A stretch of 64,000 nt of DNA, taken from assembly GCF_016734805.1 (NCBI RefSeq), contig NZ_JAERQG010000004.1, positions 124,001 through 188,000 on the forward strand. Direction: 5' to 3'. The translations under genes and the position numbers were made by a program. This DNA is from Marivirga atlantica (GTDB lineage Bacteria; Bacteroidota; Bacteroidia; Cytophagales; Cyclobacteriaceae). Positions 46,396-55,315 of this stretch are shown in pieces. The notes beneath the pieces are model-generated. The model searched no databases. It saw nothing but the letters and a program-made list of their open reading frames with translations, and was not told the origin of the DNA. Position 1 is the first letter of the stretch, and each line of letters starts with the position of its first letter.

Positions 46396-47004
46396 TTAAA
46401 ATTTCCCTTCCCCCCAACTTGTACCAAAGACAAATTCATCAAGGGGTTTTCTGACTCTCTCCTTATTTTCTCGAGCTTCAAACCTTGGATCAAGCTTATC
46501 CTCATCACCCAAATAACCTAAAGCAATAGCACTCACTACTTCAAACTCTTCCGGAATGTCAAATGTGTTGTAAATTTCTTTTGGTAAAATACCTCCCATT
46601 TGATGAAGATAGATGTCCATGGCAGTTGCCTGTGCGCTCATATTGCCAATAGCCAGACCTACATCGTGCCAGCTGTGGTTATTTGGCATACTGGTCTCAG
46701 CAACATTGCTTTTGGCAAAAGTTAAGATGAGAACAGGAGCATTGTGAGCCCATACCCTATTATGTTCATTTATACCATTAAGAATTTTTTGATAAGCTTC
46801 CGGTTGATTTTTAGTAGCTACAATGAAGCGCCAGGGCTGCTCATTTCTGGAAGAAGCCGACCATCGTGCTGCTTCGAAAAGCATTTTCAACTCTTCTTCC
46901 TGCACACTTTTTTCAGAGAAATTAACAGTACTTCTACGTTTTTTAAGCAGTACTAATTGTTTTTCAGCTTGTTCAGTTATTGTATTTGTAGGTATATTTT
47001 CCAT
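46396..47004 (-). CDS. Nitroreductase-family flavoprotein
   Basis: This 202-residue FMN-dependent enzyme has the family motifs KRRSTVNFSEKSV, ARWSASSRNEQPWRFIV, NNHSWHDVGLAIGNMSAQAT and VVSAIALGYLGDEDK. It reduces nitro or quinone compounds with NAD(P)H. The CatE-like VOC gene follows at 9 bases. An 18-bp dyad upstream (47029-47046) may bind a regulator that senses electrophiles or oxidants. Confidence 0.9.
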   Translation of the reverse strand: MENIPTNTITEQAEKQLVLLKKRRSTVNFSEKSVQEEELKMLFEAARWSASSRNEQPWRFIVATKNQPEAYQKILNGINEHNRVWAHNAPVLILTFAKSNVAETSMPNNHSWHDVGLAIGNMSAQATAMDIYLHQMGGILPKEIYNTFDIPEEFEVVSAIALGYLGDEDKLDPRFEARENKERVRKPLDEFVFGTSWGEGKF

Positions 47005-47028
47005 AAGATTATTTACGGAAACATTTAT

Positions 47029-47046
47029 TACATGTTGCTACATGTA
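47029..47046. promoter_or_regulatory. Dyad operator candidate upstream of the nitroreductase gene
   Basis: TACATGT and ACATGTA are perfect inverted repeats separated by TGCT. The dyad begins 25 bases upstream of the nitroreductase start codon, a place where a repressor would block the promoter. No regulator gene is adjacent, so the binder is not known. Confidence 0.45.
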
Positions 47047-47069
47047 TTATAAATTAGAACTTTATGAGA

Positions 47070-47735
47070 TTATAATTGGTGTGTTAACTTTCCATCACGC
47101 ATTTCATGACGCTCATCAGCCATTTGGGCCAGTTCCTTATTGTGGGTGACTATGACAAAAGCCTGACCTAATTCATTACGCAGTTTAAGAAACAGTTGAT
47201 GAAGGTCTTCAGCATTTTTAGAATCCAGGTTACCGCTAGGTTCATCGGCAAAAACAATTCCCGGTGAATTAATTAAGGCCCGAGCTACTGCTACTCTTTG
47301 TTGTTCCCCTCCACTTAATTGGGCTGGCTTATGAGTAGCTCTGTCTTTTATATCAAGCAGGTTTAAAAGTTCGTCAACATTTTGATCGATGTCGGCTTGC
47401 TTTCTACCAGCCACATATGCAGGAATAGCAATATTCTCAGCCGCTGTAAATTCAGGCAACAGGTTGTGGAATTGGAATACAAAGCCTATTTCTTTATTTC
47501 TAAAACCAGAAAGCGTTTTCTTATTCAACCCTTTAATAGATTGGTTATTGATAACTAACTCTCCAGTATCGGCATCATCAAGCGTTCCTAAAATATGTAG
47601 CAAGGTACTTTTACCCGCACCACTAGGACCAACAATTGCTTTTATCTGCGCTTTATCAATTTCAAAATCAATCCCATTTAGCACGGTTAAATCGTCATAT
47701 TGCTTAACAATATTTTTAGCAGCCAGTATACTCAT
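47070..47735 (-). CDS. LolD-like ABC transporter ATP-binding protein
   Basis: This 221-residue ATPase has Walker [11 protein letters not shown]-loop [15 protein letters not shown], the signature [15 protein letters not shown], Walker [13 protein letters not shown] and the H-loop VTHNKEL. It belongs to the LolD/MacB-FtsE subfamily, so it would power a permease such as the LolC/E-like one at 7345-8562. No permease gene is adjacent. A partner pairing with the 7-8.5 kb permease is only inference. Confidence 0.9.
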   Translation of the reverse strand: MSILAAKNIVKQYDDLTVLNGIDFEIDKAQIKAIVGPSGAGKSTLLHILGTLDDADTGELVINNQSIKGLNKKTLSGFRNKEIGFVFQFHNLLPEFTAAENIAIPAYVAGRKQADIDQNVDELLNLLDIKDRATHKPAQLSGGEQQRVAVARALINSPGIVFADEPSGNLDSKNAEDLHQLFLKLRNELGQAFVIVTHNKELAQMADERHEMRDGKLTHQL

Positions 47736-47859
47736 ACTGTAAAGATAATAATCAAAAAGACTTTGAAGGTATAATTAAAAATCAATCCTTTATTCAAACT
47801 AAATTGAAGTTGAATAATTACTATTATTGCCGTACATTCGCACAAAAATTTATCCAAGA

Positions 47860-49071
47860 ATGAACATACACGAATATCAAGCCAAGGGAATACTTGAAAA
47901 GCATGGAGTAACCATTCAGAAAGGAATAGTTGCCGAAACTGGAGAAGAAGCCAGAAAAGCTGCTGAACAACTGAATAAAGAAACAGGTACGGAATGGTAC
48001 GTGGTAAAAGCTCAGATACATGCTGGTGGAAGAGGAAAAGGTAAAGTAAAAGAAACTGACTCTAACGGTGTAGTTTTAGCAAAAAGCTTGGATGAAGTTT
48101 CTCCAAAGTCAGAAGCTATTTTGGGTGGAACTTTAGTTACTCACCAAACCGGCCCTGAAGGCAAAAAAGTAAACAAGGTACTTATTGCTCAAGATGTTTA
48201 CTACCCTGGTGAAAACGAGCCAAAAGAGTATTATATAGGTATATTATTAGACAGAGCTACAGGAAGCAATGTAATTATGGCCTCTACAGAAGGTGGTATG
48301 GACATTGAAGAGGTTGCTGAAAATACTCCCGAGAAAATTATTAAAGAGTGGATTGATCCTGCTTTAGGACTACAAGGTTTTCAAGCAAGAAAAGTAGCTT
48401 TTAAACTTGGTTTAGAAGGTGATGCTTTCAAAGGAATGGTAAAGTTTATCTATTCTTTATACAGCGCATATGAGGCTACAGACGCTTCTATGTTTGAGAT
48501 TAACCCGGTATTAAAAACATCTGATAACAAAATTTTAGCGGTTGATGCTAAAGTAAACATTGATGACTCTGCATTGTACCGTCAGAAAGATATTGCTGAA
48601 ATGCGTGATATCACAGAGGAAGATCCTGCTGAAGTTGAAGCTGGTGAATCTGGCCTTAACTATGTGAAGCTTGATGGTAATGTAGGTTGTATGGTAAATG
48701 GTGCCGGATTAGCAATGGCTACAATGGATATCATTAAGTTATCTGGCGGTGAGCCTGCTAACTTCCTTGATGTAGGAGGTAGTGCCAATGCACAAACTGT
48801 GGAAGCTGGTTTCAGAATTATCACTAAAGACCCTAATGTAAAGGCTATCTTGATTAACATCTTCGGTGGTATTGTTAGATGTGACAGAGTAGCTAAAGGT
48901 GTGGTTGAAGCTTATAAAAACATTGAAGGACTTGATTTACCAATTATCGTTAGACTGCAAGGTACTAATGCTGAAGAAGGTGCTAAAATCATTCAAGAGT
49001 CTGGCTTAAAAGTAACTTCTGCAATAGTGTTGAAAGATGCCGCAGAAAGAGTAAAAGAAGCAATAGGATAA
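47860..49071 (+). CDS. sucC: Succinate-CoA ligase [ADP-forming] beta subunit
   Basis: SucC binds nucleotide and, with SucD, makes ATP (or GTP) from succinyl-CoA. The start is the ATG at 47860 ([16 protein letters not shown], the family N-terminus); an extension from a TTG at 47827 would add 11 unrelated residues. The ATP-grasp fold is seen ([20 protein letters not shown]), and the SucC-specific [24 protein letters not shown] and [11 protein letters not shown] motifs follow. sucD is not adjacent. A candidate TACATTCG promoter box at 47833-47840 is close to, but not a full match to, the consensus. Confidence 0.95.
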   Translation: MNIHEYQAKGILEKHGVTIQKGIVAETGEEARKAAEQLNKETGTEWYVVKAQIHAGGRGKGKVKETDSNGVVLAKSLDEVSPKSEAILGGTLVTHQTGPEGKKVNKVLIAQDVYYPGENEPKEYYIGILLDRATGSNVIMASTEGGMDIEEVAENTPEKIIKEWIDPALGLQGFQARKVAFKLGLEGDAFKGMVKFIYSLYSAYEATDASMFEINPVLKTSDNKILAVDAKVNIDDSALYRQKDIAEMRDITEEDPAEVEAGESGLNYVKLDGNVGCMVNGAGLAMATMDIIKLSGGEPANFLDVGGSANAQTVEAGFRIITKDPNVKAILINIFGGIVRCDRVAKGVVEAYKNIEGLDLPIIVRLQGTNAEEGAKIIQESGLKVTSAIVLKDAAERVKEAIG

Positions 49072-49087
49072 ATTCCAAATTAGATTT

Positions 49088-49109
49088 AAGATTGACGAAA
49101 GTCGATTTT
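49088..49109 (+). terminator. Candidate terminator after sucC
   Basis: A 9-bp stem with two G-U pairs closes on a GAAA tetraloop and ends in four T. A second, longer stem AAGAAGCTAG/CTAGCTTCTT (49130-49173) follows just before the tRNA. Confidence 0.55.
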
Positions 49110-49183
49110 AAATTTCAGATAGTATGTTAAAGAAGCTAGGAGGAAGACGTAATCGTTTTAATTCTAGCTTCTTCTTTCTAAAT

Positions 49184-49260
49184 GCACCCGTAGCTCAACT
49201 GGATAGAGTATCGGATTTCGGCTCCGAGGGTTGGGGGTTCGACTCCCTCCGGGTGTACCA
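49184..49260 (+). tRNA. tRNA-Arg (anticodon TCG)
   Basis: A complete cloverleaf can be folded: acceptor GCACCCG/CGGGTGT with one G-U pair, D arm GCTC/GAGT, anticodon stem TCGGA/TCCGA with loop TTTCGGC (anticodon TCG, reading CGA), T arm GGGGG-TTCGACT-CCCTC, discriminator A and an encoded CCA. Confidence 0.9.
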
Positions 49261-49263
49261 CCT

Positions 49264-49289
49264 AAAAGCCATCATATTTGATGGCTTTT
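49264..49289 (+). terminator. Terminator after tRNA-Arg
   Basis: A perfect stem AAAAGCCATCA/TGATGGCTTTT with a TATT loop and a T-tract follows the tRNA by three bases. Confidence 0.85.
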
Positions 49290-49306
49290 TCTTTTAATTT
49301 TCAAAT

Positions 49307-50014
49307 ATGAAGCATACAATACTCATTCTATTAATACTTTTTTCGTTTTCACTTCATGGTCAATTTTATTCCCCTATTAAGGTCGAATTAAACTCAGGTG
49401 AAGTAATCGGAACAAACTATGCTTATTTGTATTATGCTAGTTTTAAAGGTGCCGTTGTAAGAATACATGATGAGAATGGACCAGTTCTAAAGGCTAAAGA
49501 TGTAAAAAAGATAGAAGGAATAAATCAAGATGGTGATAGTCTTTATTTTGAGACAACTGATTTTAGAGCTTCCAAGATATGGCTACGGAGAACCTTTAAA
49601 TCTGAAAGAATTGAAATATTTACTGAATCAATGACTCAGCAGAATATTGGCACTGGAGCTTCTTTCACATGGAAACTGGATTACTATAGAAAAGATGATG
49701 GAGAGATAAAGCCTGCAAAATATCAATTCATGAAACATGATTTGCAAGATAATGCTGAATCAATGAAGTTTTTGAAAAAAGCCAACACTGCCAAGATTGC
49801 TCAACTAATTCTATATGGAGCAGGAGTTGGTTTCTTAATAAATGGCATTGCCCAATTTGCTAACGAAGATCCGCCACCGCCAGGAGGATCAACTTCTTCC
49901 TCACCAAGCGTATCGCCTTCTCTAATTTTAGGTCTGGGATGCTTTTTAGTACCGCTGATCATAAACCCTTCAAAACAGGATAATTTTATTAAAGCGCTTG
50001 AATCTTATCAGTAA
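49307..50014 (+). CDS. Hypothetical exported protein with C-terminal hydrophobic segments
   Basis: This 235-residue protein has a signal peptide (about 1-19, ending LHGQ). The middle (about 20-160) is a beta-rich region with charged surface and no motif I recognise. Two hydrophobic stretches (about 165-183, LILYGAGVGFLINGIAQFA, and about 206-222, ILGLGCFLVPLI) flank a Pro/Ser-rich linker (PPPPGGSTSSSPS). The first may be a membrane helix and the second a strand-like end. I do not recognise a family. It sits alone between a tRNA and a terminator. Confidence 0.65.
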   Translation: MKHTILILLILFSFSLHGQFYSPIKVELNSGEVIGTNYAYLYYASFKGAVVRIHDENGPVLKAKDVKKIEGINQDGDSLYFETTDFRASKIWLRRTFKSERIEIFTESMTQQNIGTGASFTWKLDYYRKDDGEIKPAKYQFMKHDLQDNAESMKFLKKANTAKIAQLILYGAGVGFLINGIAQFANEDPPPPGGSTSSSPSVSPSLILGLGCFLVPLIINPSKQDNFIKALESYQ

Positions 50015-50021
50015 GAAACAA

Positions 50022-50053
50022 AAAAAGCATTCTTGTTTCCAAGAATGCTTTTT
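50022..50053 (+). terminator. Terminator after the hypothetical exported protein
   Basis: A perfect 14-bp stem AAAAAGCATTCTTG/CAAGAATGCTTTTT closes on TTTC and ends in five T. It also separates the gene from the convergent tRNA. Confidence 0.88.
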
Positions 50054-50058
50054 CGTTG

Positions 50059-50132
50059 TGGGCCCACCTGGGCTCGAACCAGGGACCCCTTGATTATGAG
50101 TCAAGTGCTCTAACCAGCTGAGCTATAGGCCC
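50059..50132 (-). tRNA. tRNA with CAT anticodon (Ile2 or elongator Met)
   Basis: The minus strand folds with acceptor GGGCCTA/TGGGCCC, D arm GCTC/GAGC, anticodon stem CTTGA/TCAAG with loop CTCATAA (anticodon CAT), T arm CCTGG/CCAGG and discriminator A. No CCA is encoded. C4-G69 and C5-G68 in the acceptor stem resemble the Ile2 tRNA that TilS modifies to lysidine, so Ile2 is favoured, but elongator Met cannot be excluded. Confidence 0.75.
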
Positions 50133-50269
50133 TTTTTTCAATTAGTAATTAACAATTCTTAATCATTAATTACCTCTTTGAAAAAATCAAATCAAAAAAA
50201 CCGCTAACGACTCATTGATTTTGGGAGTGCAATACTAGCTATTTAGTTAAAATTGCACAAGTATATAGG

Positions 50270-51553
50270 CTACTTTATTTCCTTTGCAGGTAAAATTTCA
50301 CTTCGCACCTCTCCGAAGCCAATGCGAACGCCTTCTTTCTCACCATAACCTCTCATGATTACTGTATCGTGATCATGGATAAATTTACGATCACTACCAT
50401 CACTCATAGCAACAGGCTTAGTACCTTTCCAGGCTACTTCCAACATAGAACCATAAGTACCTTCCTCAGGTCCAGAGATAGTACCTGATGCATAAACATC
50501 ACCAGTTTTAATGTTACAGCCATTAATGGTTTGATGAGCCAGCTGCTGCACCACATTCCAATACATATATTTGAAGTTGGAATTAGTTACCACCTTCTCC
50601 TCAGCACCTTTTGGTTGCACAGCTACTTCTAAATTCACATCAAAGTGATAGTTACCATCAAATTTTAAGTAAGGGAAAACTTCAGGGTCTGGCTTGGGTC
50701 CGGCAACTTTGAATGGCTCTAATGCTTCCATAGTTACTATCCATGGCGACATGGATGAACCGAAATTTTTTGCTAAGAATGGACCTAGTGGCACATACTC
50801 CCAAACTTGAATATCTCTGGCTGACCAATCGTTAAAAATAGTAAAACCAAAAATATGATCTGGAGCATCTTTAGTTGAAATCGGCTCTCCCAACTCATTC
50901 TTGCCACAAGTAATAAACGCCATTTCTAATTCAAAATCCACTCTCTTGGATGGACCGAAAGATGGCGCATCTGCATCGGGTGCTTTGGTCTGTCCATTTG
51001 GTCTACGCAGTGGAGTTCCTGAAATCACGATAGAAGATGCTCTGCCATGATAACCTACCGGTATGTGTTTCCAGTTAGGAAGCAGGGCATTATCAGGATC
51101 ACGAAACATGGTACCTACGTTGGTAGCGTGAGATTCAGAAGAATAAAAATCTGTATAATCGCCCACCTGAATCGGCAGGTGCATAGTAGCCTCCTCCTGA
51201 TCGATTAGTGCCTTATCTTTTAACTGGTCATTATCCTGTAGTTCGGAATTATCTTCTCTTAAAAGTTCTGAAATTCTTTCTCTCACAGGAACTGTCACAC
51301 TTTTGCCCAAATCCATAAAGGCATTAAGCGTTGGTTGATCAAAGATCCTTTCAGGTAGTTCTAATTCTTTGAATAATTGTGCAGACTGTATTTCAACCAA
51401 ATCAAGAATAAAATTACCGATTGCCACACCTGCTCTGGGTGATTTCTTATCGGTTGAAAATATTCCGTATGGTAAATTCTGAATAGGAAAGTCAGAATCC
51501 TTTGGAACATTAATCCATGATTTTAGTGAAGGGTCGTTTGCTTTATAAGTCAT
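50270..51553 (-). CDS. fahA: Fumarylacetoacetase
   Basis: FahA hydrolyses fumarylacetoacetate to fumarate and acetoacetate, the last step of tyrosine breakdown. The 427-residue protein has the N-terminal SH3-like domain (about 1-120) and the C-terminal catalytic fold with DYTDFYSSESHATNVGTMFR (metal and catalytic His), YHGRASSIVISGTPLRRPNG, MAFITCGKNELGEPIS and GTISGPEEGTYGSMLE. It lies 14 bases after a DPP-IV peptidase gene, with a thiolase gene further upstream, so an amino-acid catabolic operon is likely. Confidence 0.96.
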   Translation of the reverse strand: MTYKANDPSLKSWINVPKDSDFPIQNLPYGIFSTDKKSPRAGVAIGNFILDLVEIQSAQLFKELELPERIFDQPTLNAFMDLGKSVTVPVRERISELLREDNSELQDNDQLKDKALIDQEEATMHLPIQVGDYTDFYSSESHATNVGTMFRDPDNALLPNWKHIPVGYHGRASSIVISGTPLRRPNGQTKAPDADAPSFGPSKRVDFELEMAFITCGKNELGEPISTKDAPDHIFGFTIFNDWSARDIQVWEYVPLGPFLAKNFGSSMSPWIVTMEALEPFKVAGPKPDPEVFPYLKFDGNYHFDVNLEVAVQPKGAEEKVVTNSNFKYMYWNVVQQLAHQTINGCNIKTGDVYASGTISGPEEGTYGSMLEVAWKGTKPVAMSDGSDRKFIHDHDTVIMRGYGEKEGVRIGFGEVRSEILPAKEIK

Positions 51554-51567
51554 AATATATTTTTACT

Positions 51568-53736
51568 TTATAAATTCTCTAACCAGAAATTGGTCATCAT
51601 GTTAAATAAATGTGGTCTTGCGCCATCTTCATAGATACCATGTGTTCTATCAGGATAGTAAAAAAGCTCAAACTGTTTTCCAGCTTCTAAAAGCGCATCT
51701 TGGTATACGATGGAATTCTGAACATGTACATTGTCATCACCGGTACCATGAATCACTAAGTATTTTCCTTTTAGCTTATCAACTTTGCTTAGAGGAGAAT
51801 TTTTATCATATCCTTCAGGATTATTCTGTGGAGTATCCATGTAGCGCTCAGTATAAATGGTGTCATAAAAGCGCCAGTTTGAAACCATTGCAACAGATAC
51901 TGCGGCATTGAAAACTTCATTACCATCTAAAATGGCATTACCTGCCATATAGCCTCCATAACTCCAACCCCAGATACCTATTCTATTATCATCAACATAA
52001 TCGAGATCAGCCAGATATTTAGCTGCCGATATCAAATCAAGTGTTTCAAACTTACCAAGGTTTCGGTAGGTCATCTTTTTAAATCGTTCACCACGACCTC
52101 CTGTACCTCGGGTATCCACTACTAATACTAAATAGCCTTTTTGAACCATCATTTGGTGCCAATAATAATGGCTACCTCCCCATGCATGCTCCACATCCTG
52201 GCTACCTGGACCACTATATTGGTAAACTATTACCGGATATTCTTTGTCTTCATCAAAATCGGCCGGCTTCAGAAAATATGCATTTAATTCTGTTCCATCC
52301 TCAATAGCAAATTGAAAAAACTCTTTATCAACCAAACCATATTCCTTTGCTGTTTCAGCTAAGGCCGCATTATCCTTTAAAACTTTAATTTCTTTATTAC
52401 CTTTTGTTTTATGTAAGCTTACTTTCAAAGGTTTATTCTGATTGTGGTAATATTTTAGGTAATAACTAAAATCAGGACTCATATTAATTCTCGTAGTACC
52501 TTCCGTTTCGGCTAAAGCCACTTTACCTTTTCCATTTAGCCCAATTTTGTAAAAAGTTCTGTCAAGCGGAGAAACCTCCGTGCTAATGTAATACACTTGA
52601 TCAGTCTCTTGATCAATACCCACAATATTCACAGCTTCCCACTTACCATTAGTAATCTGGCGTACTTTATCACCATTCATTTTATAGAGATAAAGGTGCT
52701 TATAACCATCTTCTTCTGATGAATAAACAAAATGCTTACCGTCATTTAAATAGGTTAAATCATCACAATAATTTAAAGCTACATAGGTATCAGACTCTTC
52801 TTTTAGTACCACTTTTGATTCACCTGTACTAGCATTAGCATGTAGAATTTCAAGAATGTTCTGCCTTCTGTTCATTCTGATGATGCTTAACAAATTTGAA
52901 TCCTGCGTCCATTGAACGCGCGGCAAATACTGATCTTCTTCCTCGCCAGTATCCATTTTAATGGTCTTCTTTGAGTTGAGATCATATACTGATACCCAAA
53001 CGATGCTATTTCTTTCTCCAGCTTTCGGATACTTATACACATAGTTTTCCGGGTAAAGGTGACCGTCATTCCACTTTTGCAAGGTATATTCTTTCACATG
53101 GCTTTCATCCATTGAGTGGAAGGCTAGCTTTTTGCTATCTGGTGACCAATAGAATGTCTTGGTGATATAGAATTCTTCTTCATACACCCAATCTGATCCA
53201 CCATGGATAATTTCATTGATTTTACCATCTTTGGTTACCTGTGTATTTTTGCCCGAAGCTAGATCAACTATGTAGATATTATTTTCAAATACGTAAGCTA
53301 CTTTCTTGGCATCAGGCGAGAAGGTTGCATACATCTGCTCTCCTTCGGCTAATGGCTTAAGCTCTTTTGTACTCAAATTATATACATAATACTTTGCAGT
53401 ATAGGAACGTCTGTAGATGTAGTTGATATCGGTCGCTAGTAAAAGTTTACTTTCATCATCGCTGAATGAATAGCTTCTAATATTCAACTTTGGCTCCAAT
53501 TCATCACCATCAACCAGCACTTCTGTGGTTTCACCTGAGGTTACATCAATTTTACGAATCTGGTTGTCTTCTAATGCTGAATAGTATTTACCATCATTCA
53601 TCCAGTTAACATTGTAAACAGACTCTTGTCTGAATACACCTTTTTGGTAAATATCATCTACCGTAATCATTTTCTGGGCTGAAACTGATAGCGCAGCAAA
53701 AAATGACAGTATTAACAGAAAGCTATATTTTTTCAT
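51568..53736 (-). CDS. S9-family dipeptidyl peptidase (DPP-IV type)
   Basis: This 722-residue enzyme has a signal peptide (about 1-21, ending VSAQ), an eight-bladed beta-propeller (about 40-480) and a C-terminal alpha/beta-hydrolase domain. The catalytic triad is visible: Ser in GIWGWSYGGYM, Asp in GTGDDNVHVQN and His in PDRTHGIYEDG. The double-Glu motif VYEEEF of DPP-IV enzymes, which binds the peptide amino end, is also present. It removes dipeptides (often X-Pro) from the N-terminus of peptides in the periplasm or outside. It sits between a small membrane protein gene and fahA. Confidence 0.93.
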   Translation of the reverse strand: MKKYSFLLILSFFAALSVSAQKMITVDDIYQKGVFRQESVYNVNWMNDGKYYSALEDNQIRKIDVTSGETTEVLVDGDELEPKLNIRSYSFSDDESKLLLATDINYIYRRSYTAKYYVYNLSTKELKPLAEGEQMYATFSPDAKKVAYVFENNIYIVDLASGKNTQVTKDGKINEIIHGGSDWVYEEEFYITKTFYWSPDSKKLAFHSMDESHVKEYTLQKWNDGHLYPENYVYKYPKAGERNSIVWVSVYDLNSKKTIKMDTGEEEDQYLPRVQWTQDSNLLSIIRMNRRQNILEILHANASTGESKVVLKEESDTYVALNYCDDLTYLNDGKHFVYSSEEDGYKHLYLYKMNGDKVRQITNGKWEAVNIVGIDQETDQVYYISTEVSPLDRTFYKIGLNGKGKVALAETEGTTRINMSPDFSYYLKYYHNQNKPLKVSLHKTKGNKEIKVLKDNAALAETAKEYGLVDKEFFQFAIEDGTELNAYFLKPADFDEDKEYPVIVYQYSGPGSQDVEHAWGGSHYYWHQMMVQKGYLVLVVDTRGTGGRGERFKKMTYRNLGKFETLDLISAAKYLADLDYVDDNRIGIWGWSYGGYMAGNAILDGNEVFNAAVSVAMVSNWRFYDTIYTERYMDTPQNNPEGYDKNSPLSKVDKLKGKYLVIHGTGDDNVHVQNSIVYQDALLEAGKQFELFYYPDRTHGIYEDGARPHLFNMMTNFWLENL

Positions 53737-53763
53737 TGATTTGGTGTTTAGTGAATATTATAA

Positions 53764-54009
53764 TTACCTCCAGAACATTAATGTATAGAGTACTAAATGT
53801 ATGATTGTTAGAAATACTAATCTAAAATAGTCGATGTTGCTCCGCTCCTCTTTAGGTGTTTTGTTGATCAGGTAATAAGACACTGCGTAATAAGGAATGA
53901 TAATCGCAAGGAAAAAATAATGAGGAATAAGTACCCTGAATCCAACAACTATGATAGTTGGTATATAGTATAAAAAAGGAGCAATCCTTTTTGCTTTTTG
54001 AATATCCAT
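53764..54009 (-). CDS. Small membrane protein of unknown function
   Basis: The start is taken at the ATG at 54009 (MDIQKAKRIAPFLYY), which avoids overlap with the thiolase and leaves a 4-base gap; an upstream ATG at 54042 would overlap the thiolase gene. The 81 residues contain three hydrophobic segments (about 11-25, 28-45 and 61-79) and a basic turn (NKTPKEERSN). I recognise no family. It is probably co-transcribed with the thiolase and the DPP-IV peptidase. Confidence 0.7.
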   Translation of the reverse strand: MDIQKAKRIAPFLYYIPTIIVVGFRVLIPHYFFLAIIIPYYAVSYYLINKTPKEERSNIDYFRLVFLTIIHLVLYTLMFWR

Positions 54010-54013
54010 GAGC

Positions 54014-55216
54014 TTAAAGTTTCTCGTAAATAACTGCTGCACCTTGGCCTACACCTACACACATGGTTGCCAATCCATATTTTACATTTTCTCTTTTTTG
54101 CATTTCATGAAGTAGCGTAGCAGAAATACGGGCACCGCTCGCTCCTAATGGATGACCTATGGCAATGGAACCACCGTTTACATTGACGATTTCAGGATTT
54201 AGCTCTAAATCGCGCATGCAAGCTATAGATTGGCTAGCAAATGCTTCATTGAGCTCAATTAAATCAAGATCACTTATTTTTAAGCCTGCCCTTTTAAGTG
54301 CTTTTTGTGTAGCAGGCACAGGCCCTATTCCCATACAATCTGGCGTTACACCAGCCACGGCCATTGAAACCACTCTGGCAATAGGCTTTAGGTTGTATTT
54401 CTTCATAGTTGCTTCTGAAACAACCAGAGCAGCTGCTGAACCATCGTTAACGCCACTAGCATTTCCAGCAGTAACAGTTCCATCCTTTTTGAAGGCTGGT
54501 TTTAGAGAAGCCAGCTTTTCTACTGATGATAAACGAGGGTGCTCATCTTTATCGAAAACAATATCATCTGTCTTTCTTTGAGGAATACTTACCGAAATGA
54601 GTTCACTTTGAAATTTACCAGCTTTATGAGCTGCATCATATTTTAGTTGAGAGCCATGGGCAAATTCATCTTGCTCTTCTCTACTTATTTTCCATTTTTC
54701 AGCTACATTTTCAGCCGTTTCACCCATAGCAAAGGGATAATGCATAGCTGATAGTTTAGGGTTTGGGAATCTCCAACCAATGGTAGTATCGTAAATCTCA
54801 GCATTTCTTGAAAACGGAGTTTCAGCCTTCGCCATTACAAAAGGTGCACGTGTCATGCTTTCAACACCGCCCGCTATATAGGCTCCTCCTTCATTAAGCA
54901 TGGTAGCTCTACTAGCATCCATAATAGCTTGCAAACCAGAGGCGCATAAGCGGTTAACAGTAAGTCCTGCAGTTTCAATTGGCAACCCAGCCATTAGTCC
55001 GGCCATGCGTGCTACGTTTCTGTTATCCTCGCCTGCCTGATTGGCTGCTCCAAAAATAATATCCTCAACTTCTGACAAATCAAGTTGAGGATTTCTTTCA
55101 ATGAGTGCTTTAATAATATGTGCGGCTAAGTCATCTGGCCTTACTGAACTTAAAGTCCCACCAAATTTCCCCACCGGGGTTCTAACTATATCTATTATAT
55201 ATGCTGCTTGTGACAT
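54014..55216 (-). CDS. Thiolase, probably 3-oxoadipyl-CoA or acetyl-CoA thiolase
   Basis: The start is the ATG at 55216 (MSQAAYIIDIVRTPVGKF); a longer frame from 55261 has no thiolase similarity. The first catalytic Cys is in VNRLCASGLQAI, the His in AIGHPLGASGAR and the second Cys in TMCVGVGQGAAV. The segment FGAANQAGEDNRNVARM is characteristic of the PcaF/PaaJ 3-oxoadipyl-CoA thiolases, so that substrate is more likely than acetoacetyl-CoA, but the family is broad. It is the first gene of a run with a small membrane protein, a DPP-IV peptidase and fahA. Confidence 0.9.
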   Translation of the reverse strand: MSQAAYIIDIVRTPVGKFGGTLSSVRPDDLAAHIIKALIERNPQLDLSEVEDIIFGAANQAGEDNRNVARMAGLMAGLPIETAGLTVNRLCASGLQAIMDASRATMLNEGGAYIAGGVESMTRAPFVMAKAETPFSRNAEIYDTTIGWRFPNPKLSAMHYPFAMGETAENVAEKWKISREEQDEFAHGSQLKYDAAHKAGKFQSELISVSIPQRKTDDIVFDKDEHPRLSSVEKLASLKPAFKKDGTVTAGNASGVNDGSAAALVVSEATMKKYNLKPIARVVSMAVAGVTPDCMGIGPVPATQKALKRAGLKISDLDLIELNEAFASQSIACMRDLELNPEIVNVNGGSIAIGHPLGASGARISATLLHEMQKRENVKYGLATMCVGVGQGAAVIYEKL

Positions 55217-55315
55217 AATGCTTAAAATGATGTGTAGCGAAATTACATCATTTGGCAGCAAAGAAAAATTATAGACACAATCTTCCGATGAATATTTATA
55301 TGTTCGGACACATCC

